From NCBI GenBank assembly GCA_963798455.1, contig CAWCTD010000003.1, positions 1,116,001 through 1,180,000 on the forward strand: a DNA stretch of 64,000 nucleotides, given 5' to 3'. The notes beneath the pieces were generated by a model, which made no database searches, was not told where the DNA came from, and was given only the letters and a program-made list of their open reading frames with translations. The translations under genes and the position numbers were made by a program. The first letter of the stretch is position 1. Each line of letters begins with the position of its first letter. This document shows positions 19,284 to 28,660 of the stretch, piece by piece. This DNA comes from CAWCTD01 sp963798455. GTDB lineage: Bacteria > Acidobacteriota > Terriglobia > Bryobacterales > Bryobacteraceae.

Positions 19284-19309
19284 CCAACGGAGGCGATTGG
19301 TAGTATACT
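19284..19309 (+). promoter_or_regulatory. Shared operator plus -10 box (copy B)
   Basis: The dyad CCAACGGAGGCGATTGG (19284-19300) is followed after 3 bp by TATACT (19304-19309), a near-consensus -10 box. It reads towards the receptor start at 19378, giving a 5' leader of about 60 nt. A purine-rich AAGAAAACT lies just upstream of the dyad, as in the other three copies. Confidence 0.75.
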
Positions 19310-19377
19310 GGCTGGAGCACCAAGGGACAACAGGGGAATCGTGATTTGGCCAAAGAAAAGAAGAGAGGAGAGTCTCC

Positions 19378-22300
19378 ATGAAGCAGGCAGTTCAGTACAT
19401 TCGGTTGTTCGCGCTGTTTGGTATTTTTGCCATATGCGCTTTCAGCCAGACTGCGCAAGTTACAGGAACAGTGGTTGATCCGACCGGGGCTGTCGTGGTC
19501 GGAGCGAAAGTCGTAGCCACGAACATCGACACCGGCGTCGCCCGCGACACCGTAACCAACGGGGCGGGCAACTACCTCATCACGGCCTTACTTCCGGGCG
19601 CGTACCGGGTTAGCTCCGAGGCGACCGGATTCAAACAGATCAAGCGCGAGCCGATCACCCTGGCAGTCGACCAGGTCGCGCGTATCGACTTCAAGATGGA
19701 GGTCGGCGAATCCAGTCAAAGCGTTACGGTGGAGTCTTCTGCCATCCTGCTCGACGCGGCTACCAGCACGGTCGGCAACGTGGTAGAGAACCAGCGGATC
19801 GCGGAACTGCCACTCAATGGCCGCGACCCCATCGACTTGCTGGCGCTATCCACCGGCATCCGGATTCAGGGCGGCTTCGGCGGCCAGGGCAGCTCGTGGG
19901 GGAACTTCTCCTCCAATGGCGGTCTGGCCAATGCCAATGTGGTGATGACGGAGGGGTTGGCGCTCGACCTAGCCCAGATGAACTCGCCGTCCTTCGTGCC
20001 CACCGCGGATTCCACGCAGGAGTTCCGCGCGCAGACCAGCAAGTTCTCGGCGGAATACGGGCGCACGGCCGGCGCGGTTATCAATTTCAGCATTAAGTCG
20101 GGCACCAACGACTTGCACGGCTCGGCCTACGAGTACCTGCGCAACAAGAACCTGAACGCGAACAACTTTTTCAGCAACCGCGCCGGCCGCGCATTGACGC
20201 CGTATAAGCGGAACCAGTTCGGCGCCACGATCGGCGGTCCGATCAAGAAAGACAAGGCATTCTACTTCTTCAACTGGGAGGATTACACCAACCGCCAATT
20301 CACTTCCAGCATCACCACTGTTCCGACGCCCTTGCAGCGGGCCGGCAACTTCTCGCAGACCCTGAATGCGGCGGGGAGCGTGGTCGCCGTCGCGGACGCG
20401 CTCACCTCGCGGCAAGTGAACGGCGTCTGGACCCGGGATGTTTTCTCCGGCAATATCATCCCGCTTAACCGGATCAATCCGGTTGCCGCAGCCGTCACGC
20501 AGGTGTTTCCGGCGGCCAATGCGGCCGGCAACCCGGGGACAGGGCTCAACAACTACGGCACCGTCGGCGGAAGCGGGTCCAACCAGCACGAGATTGTGAC
20601 CAAACTGGACTACAACCTGAATGCCCGTTGGAAGCTCTTCGGCACGTACGCGCGGACTTGGTCGACGAATACCAGCATCGATCCTCTCGGATACAAGGTC
20701 AACCTCACGCGGCACTCCACCTCGGCCCGCACACACGCCACCGTGTCGGCTACGGCCGTGTTCAGCCCCACCCTGATCGGCGATTTCCACACCGGCTTCG
20801 CGCGCTTGGACTCTCCCAGCATCCCGTACGCGTTGGGCTACGATATCACGCAACTTGGGTTCCCCGCCGCACTGGCCAATGACACCCAGATCAAGTCGTT
20901 CCCGGCGTTCAACATTGCCGGTTTGGTCGCGGTGGGCAGCACCTCGTCGGCCGGCTTCACTATGGTTGACCTGAACAGTTGGGGCCAGCGCGGCACGATG
21001 ACCTGGGTCAAGGGCTCCCACACCGTCAAGTTCGGCGGGGATTATCGCGTCGAGCAGCTCAATCAATTCCAGCAGAACTCGCTCGAGCCGGCGTTTCAGT
21101 TCGACCAGCAGATGACCGCCATCAATCCGTTGAGCCTGAACGCCAACAGCGGGTTGCCCCTTGCCTCCTTCCTGATGGGCTACATGGCGAGCGCCTCGGC
21201 TGGCAAGAGCGAGCGCATGGCGAACGAGCGCAAGTACCTCGGCGTGTTCTTCCAGGATGACTGGAAGGCCACCCGTAAGCTCACGCTGAATCTGGGAATG
21301 GAATACAGCCTGGAGTTCCCCATCACCGAGCGCTACAACCGCAAGATGTGGTTCGACCCGACGGTGGCGTTGCCCATCAGCCAGCAGGTGGGACTGAACC
21401 TCACGGGCGGGTTCAAGTTCGCCGACAACAACACCCGGTCGCCGTACGACGTGGCCAAGAAGCAGTTCGGACCGCGCGTCGGTTTCGCCTACCAGTTGTT
21501 CACGCACACGGTAATTCGCAGCGGTTACGGGTTGTTCTGGATTCCCGCCGCGACCACCGAGGTCACCGGCAACGTCCGCGCGCCCGCATGGTCCATCAGC
21601 ACCCAGGCGATCGCTTCCCTGGACAACGGGATCACGCCCTACAACACGCTCAGCAACCCGTTCCCCCAGGGGATTCTCAATCCTCCCGGAAGCGCGGCGG
21701 GCCTCAACACGCTCATTGGCCAGAACGCCGCCGCCAACCAGCGCAGCTTCCGCGCGGGCTACATGCAGCAGTTTAACTTCGACATCCAGCATGAGTTCGG
21801 CAGGGAAATGGTGCTCGAAGTTCTCTATGGCGGCAGCGTCGGTACGGGACTTCCGGCCAACTGGGCCAGCCAGATGAACCAGCTTCCGGATACGTACCTG
21901 AGCCAGGGCGCGTCGTTGCAGGCACTGGTTCCGAATCCCTTTATGGGCGTGGTCACCAGCGGCACGCTTTCCCTGCCCACCGTCCAACGGGGTCAACTGC
22001 TGCGCCCCTGGCCGCAGTTCCAGACCTTGTACGTGGAGGGCAATCCGCTAGGCCACTCCAACTACCACTCCTTCCAGTTGCAGTTCAACAAGCGGTTCGG
22101 CAGCTCGGTCATCGGCTTGGCCTACACCATCAGCAAAGCGATGGGCGACACCGAGAGCCGCACCGATTGGTCGGAGGGGGGCGCGCAGGGCACCAGCATG
22201 GGGTTCATGGATCCCAACAACCGCCGTCTGGATCGTTCCCTGGCGGTCGCCGACGTTCCCCAGCGACTGGTCTTCAACTTCGTGGTGGAAGTCCCGTTGG

Positions 22301-22842
22301 GCAAAGGCCGGCGGATGCTCGACAACCTGGGGCCCCTGGACCGGGTGGTTTCCGGCTGGCAGCTTACGGGTCTCTACACCGCTCAGAGCGGCACCCCGGT
22401 GGCAGTCGGCACGCCGACCAACCTGACCGGCACGTACAATGCCGTTACCGACGTGTACGGCTCTTACAGCTCCAATTCGCGCCCCAACAACAACGGGCAG
22501 AGCGCCAAGCTCAGCGGTGATCCGAGGAGCCGGCTGAACCAGTGGTTCAACACCAGCGTGTTCAGCCAGCCGGCGCCGTTCACTTACGGCAACACTGCCC
22601 GCACCCTACCAGATGCCCGCTGGGACGGCACCAACAACCTGGACTTTGGCTTGTTCAAAAACAATAAGTTCGGGAACGAGGGCCGCTTCAACCTTCAGTT
22701 CCGCGCAGAGTTCTTCAACCTGGCCAACCACGTCCGCTTCGGCATCGCCGGCATGCAATTCGGCAACTCGACCTTCGGTGTAGTCAGCAGCCAGGGGAAC
22801 AGCCCGCGGCAGATTCAGTTGGCGTTGAGGCTTAGCTTTTAG
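19378..22842 (+). CDS. TonB-dependent receptor with carboxypeptidase-regulatory domain
   Basis: A 1154-residue outer-membrane receptor of the Oar-like type abundant in Acidobacteriota. A signal peptide (residues 1-22, ending FSQTAQ) precedes a carboxypeptidase-regulatory-like beta-sandwich (about 23-105, VTGTVVDPTGAVVVGAKV). A plug domain follows, containing RIAELPLNGRDPIDLLAL, and then a long beta-barrel that ends in the aromatic C-terminal strand LALRLSF. Such receptors import large ligands, often oligosaccharides, using TonB energy. The ATG follows GAGGAGAG by 5 nt. Transcription should start at the operator-linked -10 at 19304. Placement between dehydratase genes suggests a glycan ligand. 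A hairpin at 22859 may end the transcript. Confidence 0.9.
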   Translation: MKQAVQYIRLFALFGIFAICAFSQTAQVTGTVVDPTGAVVVGAKVVATNIDTGVARDTVTNGAGNYLITALLPGAYRVSSEATGFKQIKREPITLAVDQVARIDFKMEVGESSQSVTVESSAILLDAATSTVGNVVENQRIAELPLNGRDPIDLLALSTGIRIQGGFGGQGSSWGNFSSNGGLANANVVMTEGLALDLAQMNSPSFVPTADSTQEFRAQTSKFSAEYGRTAGAVINFSIKSGTNDLHGSAYEYLRNKNLNANNFFSNRAGRALTPYKRNQFGATIGGPIKKDKAFYFFNWEDYTNRQFTSSITTVPTPLQRAGNFSQTLNAAGSVVAVADALTSRQVNGVWTRDVFSGNIIPLNRINPVAAAVTQVFPAANAAGNPGTGLNNYGTVGGSGSNQHEIVTKLDYNLNARWKLFGTYARTWSTNTSIDPLGYKVNLTRHSTSARTHATVSATAVFSPTLIGDFHTGFARLDSPSIPYALGYDITQLGFPAALANDTQIKSFPAFNIAGLVAVGSTSSAGFTMVDLNSWGQRGTMTWVKGSHTVKFGGDYRVEQLNQFQQNSLEPAFQFDQQMTAINPLSLNANSGLPLASFLMGYMASASAGKSERMANERKYLGVFFQDDWKATRKLTLNLGMEYSLEFPITERYNRKMWFDPTVALPISQQVGLNLTGGFKFADNNTRSPYDVAKKQFGPRVGFAYQLFTHTVIRSGYGLFWIPAATTEVTGNVRAPAWSISTQAIASLDNGITPYNTLSNPFPQGILNPPGSAAGLNTLIGQNAAANQRSFRAGYMQQFNFDIQHEFGREMVLEVLYGGSVGTGLPANWASQMNQLPDTYLSQGASLQALVPNPFMGVVTSGTLSLPTVQRGQLLRPWPQFQTLYVEGNPLGHSNYHSFQLQFNKRFGSSVIGLAYTISKAMGDTESRTDWSEGGAQGTSMGFMDPNNRRLDRSLAVADVPQRLVFNFVVEVPLGKGRRMLDNLGPLDRVVSGWQLTGLYTAQSGTPVAVGTPTNLTGTYNAVTDVYGSYSSNSRPNNNGQSAKLSGDPRSRLNQWFNTSVFSQPAPFTYGNTARTLPDARWDGTNNLDFGLFKNNKFGNEGRFNLQFRAEFFNLANHVRFGIAGMQFGNSTFGVVSSQGNSPRQIQLALRLSF

Positions 22843-22858
22843 GCTTCGGATGGCAAGC

Positions 22859-22884
22859 GCGCGGCCGGTCAGTCCCGGCCGCGC
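22859..22884 (+). terminator. GC-rich hairpin between convergent genes
   Basis: GCGCGGCCGG (22859-22868) pairs perfectly with CCGGCCGCGC (22875-22884) across a 6-nt loop. It lies 16 bp after the receptor stop and between convergent genes, the expected place for a bidirectional terminator. No T-run follows on either strand, so termination strength is uncertain. Confidence 0.5.
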
Positions 22885-22986
22885 GGCGAGAAATAGCTCT
22901 CGCGACGTGGCTGTGCCACAGGAGCAAGAGGTGCCGCTAATCTCACGCGGCCGGGGTTGTCTCAGGCCCCGTGTGAACCCAATCGG

Positions 22987-24216
22987 TCAGACCCTGTAAT
23001 GCTCGATAGCTTCCTCGTTAAGGTCCAGTCCGAGCCCAGGGCCTTGCGGGACCTGAACCTCTCCGTTGCGGAAGGTGTAAAGCTCCTTCGAGTTGAGGAT
23101 CTTGAGCGCGGGAGCCCACTGTTCCTGAGGAAGGAGCGGTGGCGTGGCCAGCGCGAATTCCTCCAGTGGTGCTCCCCACGCGGCGTGTGCCTGAATACGG
23201 CCGGCCACGTTCAGCCCAAACGCCCCGTGCCCGATGCAGGGTTTGTGAAAGGCCTCGCAAAGGGCGGCGATCTTGCGCATGGTCAGGAGGCCGCCACAAG
23301 TGTTGAGGTCGGGTTGAATTACGTCATACGTATCGTGGACCAGACCTTCCCGGAAAGGATCGAGGCCTCGCCAACCTTCTCCGCCGGTGATCGGAATGTC
23401 CACCTCCCGGGCCAATCGGGCAGGGGTTTCAAAATCGTCCCGCGCAAATGGCTCTTCCAGCCAATAGACGCCAACCTCCTGGAGCGCTTTCGCGGCGGCC
23501 AATCCTGTGGCATAGTCCCAAACCTTGCCGGAATTCGCTGCCGTGCGATCCACCATGACTTTGAAACCCGGGGCCGGGCCGCAGGCGGCAATGATACCAG
23601 CGCAGGATTCGACGTCATCCATGAAGTTCGGGCGGAAAATACGCATCTTGAAGCCGGTAAAGCCCGCGTCCTTCAGGCGGCGAGCGTACACGGCCTGATC
23701 CTTTATGGGCACTTGCGATTGATCCGCACCACCGAGCCACACAGTCGTGATATAGACCGGAATACTGGTTTTCGAACCGCCGAGCAGCCGGTACACCGGC
23801 TGGCCCGCGACCCTGCCGATCGTGTCCCACAGAGCCTCTTCCAGCCCACCCTGGCTGATTAGGCCCCTCTTGAGATGCTGCTCCATCGCGAACAGATCGG
23901 CCCCCATCAAAGCCTGGTTCACTTGCTGGAAGTTGGCGCCGCCACGGCCGCCAGCTCCACCGCGTCCGCCGCCGCCAAAAGCATAGCCGCGCACGCCGGA
24001 GTCCGTCACGACGCGATTTACACCGATACGGTTCATGACCCCGGCCTGGACCTCGGTGTCCGTAGCCGGAATTACGATGGTGAAGGTCTCAATGTTCTTG
24101 ATGCGAATCGGTTTCGCATCAGCGGCGATGGCTCTTACGGGCGCAAGCAGACAGTTCCATACCGCACCCGCACCGGCCGCCATGCCAGCCGAAGCCAGCA
24201 GTTCTCTGCGATTCAT
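22987..24216 (-). CDS. Exported enolase-superfamily enzyme with Gly/Arg-rich insert
   Basis: A 409-residue protein with AAGGAGG 7 nt before the ATG. The leader reads MNRRELLASAGMAAGAGA. Catalytic candidates are Lys190-x-Arg192 (GFKMRIF), Asp223 (VMVDRT), Glu254-Glu255 (WLEEPF), Glu280 (TGGEGW) and His330 (CIGHGA). It forms a subgroup with the frameshifted gene at 37574. Residues 81-95 are a low-complexity insert of Gly and Arg in a capping-domain loop, which the relative at 37574 lacks. It is downstream of the aldolase gene at 24407 on the same strand, so both probably depend on the operator at 25532. A dehydratase or epimerase of a sugar acid; substrate unknown. Confidence 0.8.
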   Translation of the reverse strand: MNRRELLASAGMAAGAGAVWNCLLAPVRAIAADAKPIRIKNIETFTIVIPATDTEVQAGVMNRIGVNRVVTDSGVRGYAFGGGGRGGAGGRGGANFQQVNQALMGADLFAMEQHLKRGLISQGGLEEALWDTIGRVAGQPVYRLLGGSKTSIPVYITTVWLGGADQSQVPIKDQAVYARRLKDAGFTGFKMRIFRPNFMDDVESCAGIIAACGPAPGFKVMVDRTAANSGKVWDYATGLAAAKALQEVGVYWLEEPFARDDFETPARLAREVDIPITGGEGWRGLDPFREGLVHDTYDVIQPDLNTCGGLLTMRKIAALCEAFHKPCIGHGAFGLNVAGRIQAHAAWGAPLEEFALATPPLLPQEQWAPALKILNSKELYTFRNGEVQVPQGPGLGLDLNEEAIEHYRV

Positions 24217-24406
24217 GTGGAAACCTCCTTCTTAGCTCGCCTGCGAAGCATCGTCCGGCTGCGCCCATGAACAAGAAGTCCCGTCTGCGTAAGGTAGTGG
24301 CTTCTGCCACCCGCATGAGGTGCTTCTTCTCTCTGGTCCGCTGACAGGCTTGCCCAACCCGGAGCCGGTGAAATGGATTTCCTTCGTGGACAGAAGCGGC
24401 ATGCCC

Positions 24407-25468
24407 CTACCCTCTCAAATACGGTTTCAGATAGGTGTCCAGGGCGTCGCGGATGTCCTTTACGCCCCAGGGCCGGCCGCCGCCACGCGCACCTCCTCCG
24501 CCGCGTCCGCCCATGCCGCCACGCCCGCCAGCCGGCAGGTCGGAGCCGGCAGCCGCCGGCGCACTGCTGCGGCCCCTGGCCCCCGGTTTGAAGACACCGC
24601 GCGCGATCAGCACGTCGTGCCCGGTCACAGGGCCCATCGTGCCCAGTGCCTGTATCCTGCCGAACATATCGAACGCCTCCACCTTCTTGCCTGCGTGCCA
24701 CAGATCGAACGCGGCTGCGTAAATGTCGGCCAAGGTGGGGTAGGGGCAGTGGCCCGAAAAACCCAGCTCCATCTCGGTGATCATGGTGCGCACGCCGTTG
24801 CCGGAGAAGACCTTGAGCTGGTCGTTGGTCCGCTGGCGCAACTGCGTGATGCGTTGGAGCGGGTCACCGGCCTCGTCCTTGGCCTGCCGCATGCTGGGAA
24901 TGGTATTGAACAGCTCCACGATCAGGTCCACACTCATGGACCCCTGGCTCTGCACGAACAGTGGGAGCCCGGTCATGCGGCCGACCTGCTGGTAGTAGTC
25001 CAAAAGGACCTTCTCATCAGTGACACCAGGCGGGGGCAGCGAGACGATGGCGTCGGCGCCCAGCTTCTCGGCGTGCTTCGCATAGCGGGTCACGGTGTCC
25101 ATGTTGGAGGCCTGCACCCCGATCACGAGCGCGGTCTTTCCGCCTTTGCCGGCGGCGAGTATGGCTTCGGCGCCGTCCAGCCGCTCCTTCTCGCTGAGCG
25201 TGGACCAGCCGCTTGCGATCTGGGGCCAGATGAAGCCGTGCACCCCCCCGCGGTTGCAGAACTTGACCTCGGCCGCCAGGTCCTCCAGGTCCAGTTTGTC
25301 GTCCGGGGTGAAAGGCGTCAAGCCGATTGGGAACAGACCTCGCATCTGCTTTGCGCCGGGGTTGTCCGCCGCCGGCATGCTGCTGGAAAGCGCGAGGCCC
25401 AGGGCGCCCGCGCCGAATGATCGCAGAAATTCCCGCCTGCGAGGGTTTTCAACTCGGCTCTTCGTCAT
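24407..25468 (-). CDS. Exported DHDPS-family aldolase with Gly/Arg-rich tail insert
   Basis: A 353-residue member of the DHDPS/N-acetylneuraminate-lyase superfamily. The ATG used here has AAGG 8 nt upstream; a GTG 9 nt earlier is possible. A Tat-like leader (RRREFLRSFGAGALGLALS) is followed by GLFPIGLTPFTPDDKLDL, the start of the barrel. The Lys of QAKDEAG is the likely Schiff-base residue. Close to the C-terminus (about residues 305-330) is a Gly/Arg/Ala-rich tract, then an ordinary terminal helix. The gene is the first after the operator at 25532 and is followed on the same strand by the dehydratase-like gene at 22987. Cleavage of a 2-keto-3-deoxy sugar acid is the inferred role. Confidence 0.75.
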   Translation of the reverse strand: MTKSRVENPRRREFLRSFGAGALGLALSSSMPAADNPGAKQMRGLFPIGLTPFTPDDKLDLEDLAAEVKFCNRGGVHGFIWPQIASGWSTLSEKERLDGAEAILAAGKGGKTALVIGVQASNMDTVTRYAKHAEKLGADAIVSLPPPGVTDEKVLLDYYQQVGRMTGLPLFVQSQGSMSVDLIVELFNTIPSMRQAKDEAGDPLQRITQLRQRTNDQLKVFSGNGVRTMITEMELGFSGHCPYPTLADIYAAAFDLWHAGKKVEAFDMFGRIQALGTMGPVTGHDVLIARGVFKPGARGRSSAPAAAGSDLPAGGRGGMGGRGGGGARGGGRPWGVKDIRDALDTYLKPYLRG

Positions 25469-25522
25469 CACAAACACCTTTCTTCTGGCTGTCCAGGATT
25501 CTTGCCATCCCGTCCACCAGCC

Positions 25523-25548
25523 AGTATACTGCCAACCGCCTCCGTTGG
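25523..25548 (-). promoter_or_regulatory. Shared operator plus -10 box (copy C)
   Basis: On the minus strand CCAACGGAGGCGGTTGG (25548-25532), the most symmetrical copy, is followed after 3 bp by TATACT (25528-25523). The aldolase ATG lies 55 bp further on. An AAAGAAC block precedes the dyad as in the other copies. Confidence 0.75.
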
Positions 25549-25664
25549 GGCCGTTCTTTCATGCTCTCCGGCCTGAGTCCGCCCCCGGAGCCGGCGACCA
25601 GCCTTCAACTTGACGTGCTACCCGGCTGGGAAGCCTGACAGTCTTGGTGAAAATCCTGTCAGAT

Positions 25665-25693
25665 TTGACACTCTAGAACCACGGCGGTATACT
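25665..25693 (+). promoter_or_regulatory. Consensus sigma-70-type promoter
   Basis: TTGACA (25665-25670) and TATACT (25688-25693) are separated by exactly 17 bp. This faces the frameshifted dehydratase gene at 25786, leaving a leader of about 85 nt. The -35 overlaps a small dyad, TGTCA-N4-TGACA (25657-25670), which could be an operator. It differs from the CCAAC-type element used divergently 120 bp away. Confidence 0.65.
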
Positions 25694-25785
25694 AACTCGT
25701 GCCTCGTGAGCAGAACCCGGGCGATACAACATCCCAGCTAAGCTTTAGGAGCACTTAGTATTTTAACTAACTCACACAGGAGAAT

Positions 25786-27176
25786 TTGGTGCCAAAAGGA
25801 GAATTATCGCGTCGCAGTTTTTTTGGGGCTTCCGCAGCGGCGGCTCTGGCCGATCCCGGCCAGGCAGCGGCCCAGGCAGTTGGAGTCAAGAAGACCGATT
25901 TACCCGACCTCACCATCAAGGAAGTCAAGGTCTACGTCGCAAATATCGGCGATGTCCGCCGCCTCAACGGTTCAGAGAGCGGGGAGATTGTCTCCATCGT
26001 GACCAACAGCGGGACGGAAGGTAACATGACCCTCGGCAATCGAGGAAACCCGCCGGGCTTCCTGGATTATGCTAAGCGGCGGGTGCTCGGCAAGAGCGCC
26101 CTCGACGTGACTTCGATCACCCGCGTTCCCAACACGCGGCGTTTCAGTGCCTATGGAGCGCTTGAATCTGGCCGCGGTTTTGCGGGACGTCCCCCGCGGG
26201 CGCTGCCCAAGCCGGTGGTGCGCGCGGCGCGGCGGGCGCGGCTCCGGCCGGCGCCATTCCCGCCGGCGGGCGTGGCGGCAGGGGCGGCGGTGGCTTCGGC
26301 GGCCAAGGCGGTGCTGGACAGATATACCAGCACGACTCCATCATCGACGTCTGTCTGTGGGACATCCTCGGCAAGGCGGTGAATCGGCCCATCTACCAGC
26401 TCCTGGGCGGCACCAAAACCCGCGTGATGGCCTACGCCAGTTCCCAGCACTTGCCCACGGTAGAGGACTTCGCCCCTGACGTTCTGAAGGCCAAGGCAGC
26501 AGGTATCAGGGCTTACAAGATCCACCCAGGCGGAGGGCAGTCGGCGAACGCCAGTCCACGGCCCAGCTACGTGGGTCACATGGAGGAGATAAGGCAGGTC
26601 CGCAAGGCAGCCGGCGACGATTACCCCCTCATGTTCGACCCAGTCCAAGGCTACAACGTCTACTCGGCACTGAAAGTCGGACGGCTACTGGAGGATCAGG
26701 GCTACATTGCATTCGAAGACCCAATCCCCACCACCGATATTGAAGGCCTCATCGAACTGGCCCGGGCGCTGGATGTGCCCCTCAACATCGGCGAGTTCAT
26801 CATGAACATCAACGGCTTCGCCGATTACATCCACCGGGGTGCGCTCGATATCGTGCGGCTGATTGCGGACAATATCGGCGGGATCACCGGTGGGATGCGA
26901 GTGTGCCAACTGGCCGACGCTTTCGGCATGGAATGCCAGCCCCACAACTGGGGCAACGTAATGGACCTGGCGGTGCACTTCCAGCTCGAACTGGCATCCA
27001 ACAACAACTACTGGTTCGAGATGCCTTGGCCGATGGAATACGTCGACCGCGTCTACCACAAGGACAAGTTCCGGGTCGACAAGGACGGCTACGTCAACGC
27101 GCCGACCGAGCCGGGACTGGGTTATCCGATCGACCGTGACGCTCTCGACAAAATCATGGTCCGGATCGACCGATAG
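25786..27176 (+). pseudogene. Frameshifted exported enolase-superfamily dehydratase
   Basis: A paralog of the genes at 9694 and 29957. The first frame starts with a weak Tat-like leader (LSRRSFFGASAAAAL) and runs through EVKVYVANIGDV and SIVTNSGTEGN to about 26165. A one-base loss somewhere between 26168 and 26330 moves the frame. The second frame passes through a Gly/Arg/Ala-rich tract, then SIIDVCLWDILGKAVNRPIY and the barrel, with YKIHPG, FEDPIP, NIGEF and PHNWGN, to the C-terminus VRIDR. All catalytic residues are present in one frame or the other. The break lies in a GC-extreme repeat, where slippage or a sequencing error is plausible, so the gene could be intact in the cell. Confidence 0.78.
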
Positions 27177-27359
27177 GCTCAGAATCGCGGGAGTGCCGGT
27201 CTGGCCGCGATCAATCGGGAGTGCCTCGCCAAGGCGGGAGCCCTCGATTCCCCGCAGCGCGCCGTGTCGGACATGGACTCGACCGAGAGCCCGGTCTACG
27301 GACAGTAGGAGCACAGCGCCTGCTCTACATCGGGTAGTCCGTGTCCTGCCCAACCGCCG

Positions 27360-28643
27360 CTAGGCGACCACCACATCCCAACCGAAACCTGGCGTGTCCG
27401 GCGGCCGGGTGTAAATCCCTTCGGGGCCACGCGTAATCTGGTGCTCTTCTTCCCATTGCTTATAGACTTCCGGCGGTCCGCCGGCCGGCGGCCAGAAGAA
27501 CTCGGCCCAGGGGGAGTTAATGGTCGCCATGATGAAATGCGTAGCGAATGGCGATGTCCCGCCCAGGTGCGGAATCACCGGGATGTCGTAGGCGCTGGCC
27601 AGGGCCGCTATGCGCAACAAGTCCGTTAACCCGCCAGACCACTGAATATCCGGCTGCCATATGTGGACGCTGTCGTGCTCCGCTAGGCGGCGGAACTCGT
27701 ATCGCGTGTACAGATGCTCACCGGTCGTAATCTGGCACGTCTTGATCTGAGCCTTGAGCCGCGCGTGGCCTTGGTAATCGTCCGCCATTAGAGGCTCTTC
27801 GATCCAGGTCACGCGATAGGGCGCCACAGCTTGGGCGAGTTCGATGGTGTAGCGTTCCGTGAGCGACATCCAGCAGTCCAACATGATGTCGCCGTCCGGA
27901 CCGAGCTGTTCTCGGGCCTGCTGGACCAATTCCGCGTTCTTCTTTAGGCCGTCAGGGCCATCCAGCGGTCCGTACTGGAGCGCCAGCTTTATTCTCTTGA
28001 ACCCGATTTGCGTCTTCCACTTGATGTCGTTGAGTGTCGAATAGCTGGGGATGCGCGTTTTGGTGGCACCGCCGATGAGTTTGTAAACGGGCATTCCCGT
28101 GGCCTTGCCGACAATGTCCCAGAGCGCAAGATCCAGGCCGCTGATGGCGTGAATCACGGCTCCCCCCCTGCCGTACGCCAGGGAATCCAGGTACATCTGG
28201 TCCCAAAGCCTGGCCACGTCAAAGGGGTCCGCCCCTACCAAGGAGCGCGCCAGGCTTTCGACGTGGGACGTCCCGCCGCTCCCGCCGCGTCCGAGACCCG
28301 TGATTCCCTTGTCTGTCCGGACTTCGACGGTGAAGCCGCTGGACGGGGCCGGAAATAGTGGCACGTTGGGGTCGAACGTGTCGCCGCCCCCCTGCCTCCC
28401 CGGCCTGTATTTGTTTGTCGGGAGCGATTTCGCAGCGCTGGGAGCGGACGCCGGCTCGTAGAGGATCTTATAAGGTGGCAGGGGTCTTCTCGCCTTCACT
28501 TGGACCAGCCTCACACTCGTGACTTTGAGGCCGCTCTTTTGCTCCTGAAACGCAAGAAGCGGCATGGCGTCTGCGCTCTCCCGCGCGCCGAGCGTCGAGG
28601 CGGAAGCAAGTGGAGCCGTTCGCAAAAACGATCGTCGGTTCAT
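27360..28643 (-). CDS. Exported L-rhamnonate-dehydratase-like enzyme (duplicate 1)
   Basis: A 427-residue enolase-superfamily enzyme with the leader MNRRSFLRTAPLASAS. Catalytic candidates are Lys219 (RIKLAL), Asp256 (MLDCWMS), Glu282-Glu283 (WIEEPL), Glu309 (TTGEHL) and His359 (IPHLGG). MLDCWMSL, APYR..WIEEPL and TTGEH closely follow L-rhamnonate dehydratase. The gene upstream at 28661-29941 encodes a near copy, and their 3' ends are almost identical in nucleotide sequence. Third gene of a compact minus-strand trio (29957, 28661, 27360) with 15 to 17 bp between genes, so co-transcription is likely. The ribosome site GGGAGGGG is rather far (about 11 nt) from the ATG. Confidence 0.82.
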   Translation of the reverse strand: MNRRSFLRTAPLASASTLGARESADAMPLLAFQEQKSGLKVTSVRLVQVKARRPLPPYKILYEPASAPSAAKSLPTNKYRPGRQGGGDTFDPNVPLFPAPSSGFTVEVRTDKGITGLGRGGSGGTSHVESLARSLVGADPFDVARLWDQMYLDSLAYGRGGAVIHAISGLDLALWDIVGKATGMPVYKLIGGATKTRIPSYSTLNDIKWKTQIGFKRIKLALQYGPLDGPDGLKKNAELVQQAREQLGPDGDIMLDCWMSLTERYTIELAQAVAPYRVTWIEEPLMADDYQGHARLKAQIKTCQITTGEHLYTRYEFRRLAEHDSVHIWQPDIQWSGGLTDLLRIAALASAYDIPVIPHLGGTSPFATHFIMATINSPWAEFFWPPAGGPPEVYKQWEEEHQITRGPEGIYTRPPDTPGFGWDVVVA

Positions 28644-28660
28644 GTTCAGTTATCCCCTCC

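Noticed and set aside
19969..21996. 675-codon open frame opposite the first TonB receptor
   Set aside because: It is fully antisense to a clear receptor gene, has no signal, family motif or ribosome site, and is a product of the high GC content.
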